Shown here in pieces: positions 6,265 through 12,635 of a DNA stretch of 27,724 nucleotides. The notes below the pieces were generated by a model that made no database searches, had not been told where the DNA came from, and worked only from the letters and a program-made list of their open reading frames with translations. Both the position numbers and the translations under genes were made by a program. Within the stretch, counting starts at the first letter, position 1. The number at the start of each line of letters is the position of its first letter. This stretch comes from a virus: the IMG/VR virus record IMGVR_UViG_3300028844_001097, positions 1-27,724 of that record, one strand, 5' to 3'.

Positions 6265-7790
6265 GCTGTTTTTGTTCCTTGTTCATCTTGTTCAATAACC
6301 AATTTTTCTTTTAATGCCCGCAGGCTGTTCTTCATATCCGTACTCTTGTCGTGAGTCTCTTTTACCTGTTCCGCTTGTTTCTGTTGAGCGGTTTGAGCCT
6401 TCTTGTCTCGTTGTGCTTTAAACTTTTTATATTTCTGCCGCAAATGTTCGTCTTGCTCTTGCTTGGTCTTTACGACCACCGCATCAATAGATGAGTCTTC
6501 GTCTGGAGGTAGGACCCGAAGATGGACCTTCGCTGTGTTGATCTCCATTGGGAAGACAATGCCGTCAATGCCGTTGCGGTTTTTGGCTACAAACATACGA
6601 CCTTTGTTCGCTGTCTTGTCTTCCATTGTGCGGGAGATTGAACAGATAAAGTCAGCCACAAAGCACTTGCTAAATGCTTCACTAATGGATTCCATCGTGA
6701 TAACCTCGGCGTTCAATCCGCTCCGGTTTGTTTGGGAAGCTGTCCATACTGGGATGTCCCATACCTGACCAATGCCTCGAAGCTCCTCATAGGTATTACC
6801 CAAGCTGTGACGTAGCTCTTGAGTCTTGAATCCAGAAGCGGTAGGCTTGAGCAGGTCAGCATAGTCAACAATAATCATGTCGGGCTCGATGCCTTTTTGG
6901 CGGAGCTTCTCAAGATGAATACTGATAGTTCTAGTAGAAGCTGACTTGGTTGGGTACTCCTTAATAATAAGTTTCCCTGGAATATGCTCAATCGCTTGCA
7001 TAATAGAATCTTTGTGATTCATTAGTTCTTTTAATTCGATAGCAGTGATGCAGGAGTCATAACGTTGACCCACCACAGTGTCTGCTAGCTCTAGGGTATA
7101 ATGGACTACAGTCTTTCCTTTTATTACCGCCATTGCACCGAGATGGGCTAGAGCCATAGATTTGCCGGCTCCAGTTGGAGCTACAACAACCCCAAGCTCA
7201 CGCTTGCCCAGACCGCCTTTGGTAATCAGATCAATCTCATCCCAAGCAGTTGATACTGGGTTTCGCATTTTTAGTTCAAAACGATCGAGAACATCGTCGT
7301 GATAATCGTGACCGTGGTCGTTATCAGCACCAAGGTTCATGGCGTCATTAATGGTTTTTTGAATCTGTTCGAAGCTTTGGCTCTGGAGCAGTCCCACTGA
7401 CTTAAGGATGGCTTCCTTAAGCTTTTGCTTCTTGCAGAAGTCTAGTGACTTCTCCTTGACGTATTCTTGGTCGTCATCGCTGATAGCGTTGGTCTTGATA
7501 CGAGCCAAGAAGTCGATGACCTGTTTAATGATACTACTTGAGTAGTCTTCTGTTTGGGTACGAACCACAGAAACCATGGCTTCGTAGGTTGGATGAGGGT
7601 AGTCCTTCTTGTGCTGGAACATTAGGTCCACAAACACTTGAAGGTATTTAAGCTCTAGATAACTGGTGTCCAGTACCTCTTCCATTTGGTTCGCAAAATT
7701 GCGGTCAAAGAGGATAGTTTTTACGAGCTTTTCTTGGAAGGTTTTCCCGAACTTGCTGAAAGTCTCTATATCAACTTGATGCTCAGCCAT
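6261..7790 (-). CDS. replicative DNA helicase, DnaB/gp41-like
   Basis: This 509-residue protein should unwind DNA at the fork as a ring helicase on the lagging strand. The N-terminal 170 residues are helical, as in DnaB/gp41. The RecA-type motor begins near residue 177 (NPVSTAWDEIDLITKGGLGK) with Walker A APTGAGKS at 204-211, Walker B MIIVDYADLL at 305-314, and a WTASQTNRSG sensor segment near 365. A catalytic glutamate is seen in HYTLELAD (about 234). The last 70 residues are rich in K, Q and E and probably form a coiled or disordered tail. No primase domain is fused, and no primase gene is in view. The ATG at 7790 has AAGAGG 6 nt upstream, and a promoter lies just ahead. It is coupled to the ribonucleotide reductase. 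Confidence 0.93.
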   Translation of the reverse strand: MAEHQVDIETFSKFGKTFQEKLVKTILFDRNFANQMEEVLDTSYLELKYLQVFVDLMFQHKKDYPHPTYEAMVSVVRTQTEDYSSSIIKQVIDFLARIKTNAISDDDQEYVKEKSLDFCKKQKLKEAILKSVGLLQSQSFEQIQKTINDAMNLGADNDHGHDYHDDVLDRFELKMRNPVSTAWDEIDLITKGGLGKRELGVVVAPTGAGKSMALAHLGAMAVIKGKTVVHYTLELADTVVGQRYDSCITAIELKELMNHKDSIMQAIEHIPGKLIIKEYPTKSASTRTISIHLEKLRQKGIEPDMIIVDYADLLKPTASGFKTQELRHSLGNTYEELRGIGQVWDIPVWTASQTNRSGLNAEVITMESISEAFSKCFVADFICSISRTMEDKTANKGRMFVAKNRNGIDGIVFPMEINTAKVHLRVLPPDEDSSIDAVVVKTKQEQDEHLRQKYKKFKAQRDKKAQTAQQKQAEQVKETHDKSTDMKNSLRALKEKLVIEQDEQGTKTA

Positions 7791-7813
7791 TATCTACCTC
7801 TTGGTTGTAAAAC

Positions 7814-7842
7814 ATTATACACAGAAAATAAAAATATGTAAG
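7814..7842 (-). promoter_or_regulatory. sigma70-like promoter for helicase and ribonucleotide reductase
   Basis: On the minus strand TATAAT (7814-7819) is preceded at 17 nt by CTTACA (7837-7842, 4 of 6 to consensus). It lies in the 61-nt gap between the exonuclease stop and helicase start, about 23 nt before the ATG, so transcripts would have a short leader. Confidence 0.6.
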
Positions 7843-7851
7843 AAATCCTCA

Positions 7852-8805
7852 TTATTTTTTATGAGAATTCAACATAAGCATTAGTTCATCTATGTTTAGA
7901 GTACCAATACCGTCTTTTAGGAGCATTTTTCTAATTTGGGAGCGGTTAAGATCAACCCCGTCGTTCTTAACCGCATATTTAAGCTTCTGTGTCCCTTGTG
8001 ACGATATGGTAGAGGTATATAGCTGCATAATATCGTAATTTGAAGCAATAATTTCTTCGTTGTCCAGAACGTTTTGATAAGCCTTGATTTTAGAACTATT
8101 ATTTTTTGCGTGCGTCATAATGTCCTTGAGCCCATAGTCTTTATTTTCTGAAAGGAAGGAAAATCTTTTGGCTACAGTTGCTAGCCCAAGACCCTTGACG
8201 CCCTCAAGGTTGTCTGATTTGTCGCCAGTGATAGCTCGTGCCCAGGCAAAATTGCGGGGATGAATATTATACTGTTCGAGAACTTTGTTCTGGTTAAGAA
8301 CTTCTTCGTTCTTTCCAGGGCGGACAAGCACTGTTTTGTCGTCACAAAGCTGAATGAAGTCTCGATCGTTCGAGATGATCAGCTTTTGCCAGTCAGCGTA
8401 CTCACCGCAATGTACCAGCCATGCAATAATATCATCTGCCTCAACGTTCTCTAGTGAAAGCTGAAGTAGTGGGAGATGATCTAGATATTCAGTAAGCCGC
8501 ACTAATTGAGCATACTTGTTCTCTTTCTCCTCCTCGGGGGAATTGAATTCATAAGCTCGGTTTAGCCTTGGAGCTTTGCGACCAACTTTATAGTTTTTGT
8601 TCTTTTCCCTGCGTTTCTGGGAGCCGCCTGGACCTTCCCAGCAGATGACTACTCGGTCGGGCTTTGCTCGGCGGACCTCTTTCTGAAGTGACCGCATAAA
8701 ACCGGTTAGACCGCCAATTGGTTTCCCGTTCACATCTAGCTGTGGGGACATAACGTAGTTCCTGATAAACAGGTTCATTCCGTCAATAATAAGTAACCGC
8801 TTCAT
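7852..8805 (-). CDS. 5'-3' exonuclease (Pol I 5'-nuclease / T4 RNase H family)
   Basis: This 317-residue FEN-like nuclease should remove RNA primers and flaps from lagging strands. The metal-binding acidic residues appear in order: LLIIDGMNLFIR (D8), the ICWEGPGG segment followed by a basic arch (QKRREKNKNYKVGRKAPR), NVEADDIIAWLV, ISNDRDFIQL and ITGDKSDNLEGV. The last runs into a helix-hairpin-helix (KGLGLATVAKRF) that grips DNA. Length matches T4 RNase H (305). Start and stop fit well: the ATG at 8805 overlaps the deaminase stop as ATGA. It completes the lagging-strand set together with helicase and SSB. Confidence 0.93.
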   Translation of the reverse strand: MKRLLIIDGMNLFIRNYVMSPQLDVNGKPIGGLTGFMRSLQKEVRRAKPDRVVICWEGPGGSQKRREKNKNYKVGRKAPRLNRAYEFNSPEEEKENKYAQLVRLTEYLDHLPLLQLSLENVEADDIIAWLVHCGEYADWQKLIISNDRDFIQLCDDKTVLVRPGKNEEVLNQNKVLEQYNIHPRNFAWARAITGDKSDNLEGVKGLGLATVAKRFSFLSENKDYGLKDIMTHAKNNSSKIKAYQNVLDNEEIIASNYDIMQLYTSTISSQGTQKLKYAVKNDGVDLNRSQIRKMLLKDGIGTLNIDELMLMLNSHKK

Positions 8806-9233
8806 TTCTCTTCTCCATCAAACTCTAATATACCTGTTCCGTAGTCAGTCGTAAATACTGCTTTCTTAAAACCATATTTACTGATGAGACCTTGGCACAT
8901 CTTACAGGGGCAAGACATTCCTGCTTGTTGGTTTCTGCCTTTGCGAGCCACGTAAATGGTCGCACCTTTTAAATGCTCTTTGTTCTTTACCTTGAGAATT
9001 GCGTCCATTTCAGCATGGATAGTTCGAGTGAAAACTTCTCCGTCTTCATCAATGCCCACAGCACCAGGGTGGGTCTTATCTCGATTTCTACCTACTGAAA
9101 GGACTCGCCCTGCTTTTACAATAACAGCAGCGTGGCGATGCTGAATGCCTTGGCTGTACTCTTCTCCGTCGATGCGGCGTAACGCCAGTCTAAGAAACTT
9201 ATTGCGGATCTCATTCGTCGGGTCGGATTCCAT
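8802..9233 (-). CDS. zinc-dependent dCMP/cytidine deaminase-type enzyme
   Basis: The 143-residue protein has the deaminase signature: HAE at 73-75 (TIHAEMDAILKVK) with catalytic E75, and SCPCKMC at 107-113 giving the PCxxC zinc ligands C110 and C113. A strand with AAVIVKAGRVLSVGRN precedes the active site. dCMP deaminases of phages make dUMP for thymidylate synthesis, which fits a neighbour to ribonucleotide reductase. The sequence does not show the extra zinc motif of T4 gpCd, so free nucleoside or another cytosine substrate cannot be excluded. The start ATG at 9233 has only a weak ribosome site (ACGAG) and lies 14 nt after the RecA-like gene. Confidence 0.85.
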   Translation of the reverse strand: MESDPTNEIRNKFLRLALRRIDGEEYSQGIQHRHAAVIVKAGRVLSVGRNRDKTHPGAVGIDEDGEVFTRTIHAEMDAILKVKNKEHLKGATIYVARKGRNQQAGMSCPCKMCQGLISKYGFKKAVFTTDYGTGILEFDGEEK

Positions 9234-9247
9234 ACTCGTTGCATTCC

Positions 9248-10318
9248 CTACTTCTTCCCTATTCTATACTCATCTTCGATAATGTCAAGAACTTTATTCT
9301 TGAACTTTTTGTCTTCCAAGAGGGACATGAATTCTTTAGCTTGGAACTTTTTATCTTCGCCGTCAACATTGATAGTATACCAAGCACCACTACGAGTGCA
9401 GCCGGGTGTATTAGCAATAGCACTAAGCCAGGATCCTTCATCATCAACTCCAACTCGATCATTTGCAAGATCGAACAGTACGTCGAACTGGCATGAGCGA
9501 GGGCACGGACCAAAGCGGGACTTCATAGTCTTAGCACTGGTGTGGAACCCAATCACCTGTTTCTTCTCGTTGAGGATCTGACCGTTGGCTTTGCCCTTGT
9601 GTTGAGTGAGCCAGATACGACTAGAAGCGTGGTAGGGCAAAGCCTTACCAGCTGGTTCGACTCGGTTATCCCCAAACATCACGCCGATATTGATCTTCAG
9701 TTGGTTCGTGAAGACTACAGCGATTTGTTCTTTGCCGAGTGCCTCTGTTACTTTACGCATACCTTTGGCTAGTGCCTTAGCAGTTAAGCCGATTCGACTG
9801 TTGGGGTCATAATCGCCCTCAACCTCTGCTCGAACCGGAGTACCAGCAACACTATCCCAAACGATACAAACCAATCGATCGGGGGCTTTCTCCCTGATAA
9901 GACCGATAAGTCTCTCAATGTTCTCGAACACCTCTTCAATGGTTCCGGGCTGTACATAAATAAAGTTATTCTTTGTATCGAGCCCTAGTTGTTCCATGAA
10001 GTCAGGGGAGGCTGCATTTTCAGTGTCGATATAGACCGCCAAGCCTCCCATCTTTTGAGTGTTCGCCAGGATCTGGGTGACGATCAAACTCTTACCACTA
10101 GCAGATTCACCTGCAATAGTCGTAAGCTTGCCCACAGGAATCCCGCCATCACGACGATTAGAGATAATATAGTTCAGAAGAGTTGAACCTGTTGAGATCC
10201 AAGTCTTTACGTCTGTTGGGTTTTCCCCATGCAGATCATATGCAATGTTTTCTTTTGCTGCCTTGTTTAACTCGCTACGCAAGTCATTTACAAGACTCTT
10301 TTGTTTTGTACTAGCCAT
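9248..10318 (-). CDS. RecA/UvsX-like recombinase
   Basis: The 356-residue ATPase should coat single strands and drive strand exchange in recombination-dependent replication and repair. Walker A is GESASGKS at 70-77, Walker B is LVCIVWDSVAG at 149-159, and VVFTNQLKINIG carries the NQ sensor of RecA proteins. IPVGKLTTIAG just before Walker A is typical. The frame stays open 20 codons further upstream, but the start MASTKQKS at 10318 is preferred because GGAG sits 7 nt before it and the upstream part lies in a structured leader. Length is like E. coli RecA (353) and T4 UvsX (391). It follows SSB by 60 nt, so both may share transcripts with separate translational control. Confidence 0.92.
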   Translation of the reverse strand: MASTKQKSLVNDLRSELNKAAKENIAYDLHGENPTDVKTWISTGSTLLNYIISNRRDGGIPVGKLTTIAGESASGKSLIVTQILANTQKMGGLAVYIDTENAASPDFMEQLGLDTKNNFIYVQPGTIEEVFENIERLIGLIREKAPDRLVCIVWDSVAGTPVRAEVEGDYDPNSRIGLTAKALAKGMRKVTEALGKEQIAVVFTNQLKINIGVMFGDNRVEPAGKALPYHASSRIWLTQHKGKANGQILNEKKQVIGFHTSAKTMKSRFGPCPRSCQFDVLFDLANDRVGVDDEGSWLSAIANTPGCTRSGAWYTINVDGEDKKFQAKEFMSLLEDKKFKNKVLDIIEDEYRIGKK

Positions 10319-10323
10319 TTTAT

Positions 10324-10362
10324 CTCCAAAGGTGGAGAGGCACCTGTAACCCCGTGCCTCCC
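10324..10362 (-). promoter_or_regulatory. structured leader with ribosome-site hairpin before the recombinase gene
   Basis: In the minus-strand RNA, GAGGCAC (10360-10354) pairs perfectly with GTGCCTC (10343-10337) across a 10-nt loop. Just downstream CTCCA (10337-10333) pairs with TGGAG (10328-10324) across a CCTT loop, burying the GGAG ribosome site of the recombinase gene. The two stems share one base, 10337. No T tract follows, so a terminator is unlikely; translational control is inferred. Confidence 0.5.
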
Positions 10363-10378
10363 TGCGGGTAGCGGTCAA

Positions 10379-11164
10379 CTATGCTAAAAGATCGTCGAAC
10401 GCTGACTCAATGTCTGAAACACCTTCAAGAGCGTTGCCGCTGTTGGCTGCTGGAGCAGTGGTGGTGTCGTTGTTGTAACGAGTTGTTTCGTTACCACCGT
10501 CGGTTGTTTCAGTCTCACCCAAAGTTTGCATGAGAACCTTTTCACACTGCTCGAAGGTAGTACGTTCGAAGACGTCATCTACTACAGGCAGGGTTTGCAG
10601 AAGAGTGTTGACTTGCTCTTCAGAGTCGGCGAGGGCACTAGTGCGTCGCATTGGACGGATATCGGTAGTTGGGAATGATTGTCCCTGCTTCTTACCGTAG
10701 TCAATGCGAAGGTCAGTACCCTTCTCGGTATCGGTGATATCACCGTATTCTGGATCCAGTACTACATCAAGTAGTGCTTGGTAGGTGGTGCGGGAAAAGC
10801 CCCACCAGCGAACACCCTTGTCCTCTTCGCCACGGACGAGGACGGGAGCAAATACTCGCATCTTAGGCCAGAAACGCTTGGCAGCCTCCTTGGAAGCGTC
10901 AGTGCCTTCGTTCCAAAGCGAAGTGCCGTACTCGGCAATTGGATCATCGTCACCAAAAGTCCGTGGGCTTAGAACGGTCGTGCGACCTTCGGCACCCATT
11001 GAATAATGGTAGTATGCTTCAAAGAACGGATCACCGCTCTCGGGACAGACAAGACGAAGCTGGTGTGTTCCCTCTTCTGGCTTCCAGAAGTAGTCATTGG
11101 TGTCTCCACCTCGATTGGTTAGGGCAGCGTGTTTTGCCCGCATCTTACTTAAGTCAATACCCAT
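10379..11164 (-). CDS. single-stranded DNA-binding protein, gp32-like
   Basis: The 261-residue protein has the plan of T4 gp32: a basic N-terminus (DLSKMRAKHAALTNRGG) for cooperativity, an aromatic-rich core (WKPEEGTHQLRLVCPESG, FFEAYYHYSMG, RWWGFSRTTYQALLDVV) and a flexible Thr/Asn linker ending in an acidic tip, SDIESAFDDLLA, of the kind that recruits replication partners. The zinc-binding Cys/His cluster of T4 gp32 is absent. It would coat single strands at the fork and work with helicase, recombinase and polymerases. A GGAG site 7 nt before the ATG and its own promoter suggest strong expression. It lies directly before the recombinase gene. Assignment rests on architecture and context. 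Confidence 0.85.
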   Translation of the reverse strand: MGIDLSKMRAKHAALTNRGGDTNDYFWKPEEGTHQLRLVCPESGDPFFEAYYHYSMGAEGRTTVLSPRTFGDDDPIAEYGTSLWNEGTDASKEAAKRFWPKMRVFAPVLVRGEEDKGVRWWGFSRTTYQALLDVVLDPEYGDITDTEKGTDLRIDYGKKQGQSFPTTDIRPMRRTSALADSEEQVNTLLQTLPVVDDVFERTTFEQCEKVLMQTLGETETTDGGNETTRYNNDTTTAPAANSGNALEGVSDIESAFDDLLA

Positions 11165-11200
11165 GATATTCTCCTTTACTGGTTAGTTGACCTTGATACT

Positions 11201-11228
11201 ATAGTACCACAGGCTTATACCCTGTAAA
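11201..11228 (-). promoter_or_regulatory. sigma70-like extended -10 promoter for SSB
   Basis: On the minus strand TTTACA (11223-11228, 5 of 6 to consensus) is 16 nt from TACTAT (11201-11206), which is preceded by TGG, the TGn of an extended -10. It lies about 37 nt before the SSB start, in a 121-nt gap that is the longest non-coding stretch inside the replication module. Confidence 0.6.
11209..11225. repeat. inverted repeat in the spacer of the SSB promoter
   Basis: ACAGG and CCTGT form a perfect 5-bp inverted repeat separated by 7 bases, placed between the -35 and -10. This is where an operator for a dimeric repressor could sit. At 5 bp per arm it could also arise by chance. Confidence 0.35.
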
Positions 11229-11285
11229 GCTTTTTATTGATGTTTTTTTGTTTCCGCAAGAATTATAGGAGCTTATCGCTCAACT

Positions 11286-11720
11286 TTATTCTTCGGCTGG
11301 CTCTTCTTCAATTTTGAAGATTTTGCTGACCTCAACTGGGTGTGCTTTGAGTTCTTTTCCCGATGTGAGGAGGATAGAATTCTCGTACTGTGTCCAGTCA
11401 AGCTTGAGATCTCTGCCTGTCTTCCCGTCATGCTGGGAAGCGACAGCGGCATTGAGAGCGTTGATAGTGTATAGAGTATTGGTCTGCTTCTTACGATGCA
11501 TACGCATGGTGAAAAGACGAGGGTTGAAGGGCTTACCCTTTTCTACCACGGCGTTATAAGTAATAATCTTCTTTTCGGGATTATCCTTGTCCTCTAGCAA
11601 AAAAATGAGATTGTTAGTAATCTCAATGTTATTGACTATGAACTCAACCTCTTCTTGTATTTTTTGCTCGTCGTCAGTCATCAGAAACGATGCTAGCAAA
11701 ACTCCACGTCTGTTCGTCAT
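11286..11720 (-). CDS. hypothetical protein, 144 residues, upstream of SSB
   Basis: I do not recognise a family with certainty. Visible features are an acidic helical stretch (TDDEQKIQEEVEFIVNNIEI), a strand LIFLLEDKDNPEKKIITYNA, a basic centre with RLFTMRMHRKKQTNTLYTIN, then DWTQYENSILLTSGKEL and an acidic end (FKIEEEPAEE). No membrane segments are seen. The MHRKKQTNTLYTINALNAAV segment looks like the conserved core. The ATG at 11720 has a GGGGAAA site about 10 nt upstream; an internal ATG 13 codons later is possible. It lies between the FtsZ-like gene and SSB, so a role in replication or its regulation is plausible but only by position. Confidence 0.7.
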   Translation of the reverse strand: MTNRRGVLLASFLMTDDEQKIQEEVEFIVNNIEITNNLIFLLEDKDNPEKKIITYNAVVEKGKPFNPRLFTMRMHRKKQTNTLYTINALNAAVASQHDGKTGRDLKLDWTQYENSILLTSGKELKAHPVEVSKIFKIEEEPAEE

Positions 11721-11751
11721 TTGAGAGTGTTTCCCCTATATCTTAAGCTCT

Positions 11752-11757
11752 ATTATA
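11752..11757 (-). promoter_or_regulatory. candidate -10 element before the 144-residue gene
   Basis: A perfect TATAAT on the minus strand lies in the 57-nt gap after the FtsZ-like gene, about 30 nt before the next ATG. No good -35 is visible at 16-18 nt. Confidence 0.3.
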
Positions 11758-11777
11758 TAGTTTCTAATATCGGGTTT

Positions 11778-12635
11778 TTACTTGCCCGCTAGAGCCTGAA
11801 TATTAGAGGAATAGGCTACACAGAGAACCATCATCGTCTCAAGAGTTGTCTCATACACTGAAAAGCTTGTGGATACATCTTCTGTTTTGTAGCCTTTGAC
11901 GTGCTCTTTTATGCGTTTAACAAGTGTTGTGTCTTCAGCTAGCTCTTCTTTTGGTACCCCATAAAAGAAGTGGATATCTTTAACATCCTCTATGTTGAAA
12001 AGGAGGTTGATATCTTTTTTATCTTCTTCCAGCGAAGAGACCCCGTAAGTTATGACTCTAGCAATTTCAGGGGGGCTGATTGGATTAGCTAGGACGGGCT
12101 TCGTATGATTGAAGAAGTTTATCATCGCTACTACATAAGCCACAAAATAAGAGATGGTTTTCTCGTACTCATTTACTGGAACGTGACCCGCCAACTCTTC
12201 CACCTTCAATTTGTCCACCAGAATGATGTTCTCAAAGAGTCCCGAACGAGCGTATTCCTGCAAGATATTGAAGGCTATCTTGTCGTCACGCTTCTGGATC
12301 TCTGATATCATCTGCCTATCAGGGCAAACATAAAGAACATTTAATTTAACGTCTTTTATAGTTTCTAGGATTTTTAAGGTTGCCCCAGAGATAGGATCGC
12401 CGCCCTCTATAATAAGAAGAACTTGATCTTTTTTCTTGATTGACCGCAGATAAACGCTGACCTCATCAATATCAATATTCGCCTCGAATGAAGCCATGTC
12501 ACCGTGCTCGCCGATGGAAAGGCTCCCACGCTCATCAATATCGCCATCAATCTTGTAAATTCTGTATTCAGGGTAGGCCGTTAGCTCTTCTGCGATTGCA
12601 CAGCCAAGCTTCCCTAATCCAATAACTTTATCCAA
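11778..12635 (-). CDS. divergent FtsZ/tubulin-like protein
   Basis: The 285-residue protein follows the order of the FtsZ/tubulin GTPase domain. VIGLGKLGCAIAEEL at 4-18 matches the first nucleotide loop and helix. A hydrophobic strand then EGGDPISGATLKIL at 77-90 sits where the GGGTGTG signature loop belongs. LNVLYVCPDRQM at 98-109, a long helix, and LFENIILVDKLKVEEL at 133-148 mirror the 'VAVVTKPF ... LITIPNDKLL' region. ANPISPPEIARVITYGVSSL at 183-202 mirrors the catalytic T7-loop region, but the NxDxxD residues are changed to NPISPPE. The signature loop is degenerate too, so GTP hydrolysis is doubtful. Phage relatives (PhuZ, TubZ) build filaments for DNA positioning. The start is a TTG at 12635 with AAGGA 8 nt upstream, overlapping the polymerase stop by 8 nt. 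Fold similarity is by eye and needs a profile search; a Rossmann NAD-binding protein is the main alternative. Confidence 0.55.
   Translation of the reverse strand: MDKVIGLGKLGCAIAEELTAYPEYRIYKIDGDIDERGSLSIGEHGDMASFEANIDIDEVSVYLRSIKKKDQVLLIIEGGDPISGATLKILETIKDVKLNVLYVCPDRQMISEIQKRDDKIAFNILQEYARSGLFENIILVDKLKVEELAGHVPVNEYEKTISYFVAYVVAMINFFNHTKPVLANPISPPEIARVITYGVSSLEEDKKDINLLFNIEDVKDIHFFYGVPKEELAEDTTLVKRIKEHVKGYKTEDVSTSFSVYETTLETMMVLCVAYSSNIQALAGK

Noticed and set aside
10319-10378. Extra 20 residues at the start of the recombinase
   Set aside because: This region forms strong hairpins and the GGAG site is placed for the ATG at 10318.
11225-11262. T-rich stretches on the plus strand that could be a terminator
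   Set aside because: No stem precedes them and no plus-strand gene exists to terminate.
11778-12635. NAD-binding Rossmann enzyme as identity of the 285-residue protein
   Set aside because: The GxGxxG-like start allows it, but the later segments follow the FtsZ order better and no dehydrogenase catalytic motif is seen; kept as the main alternative.
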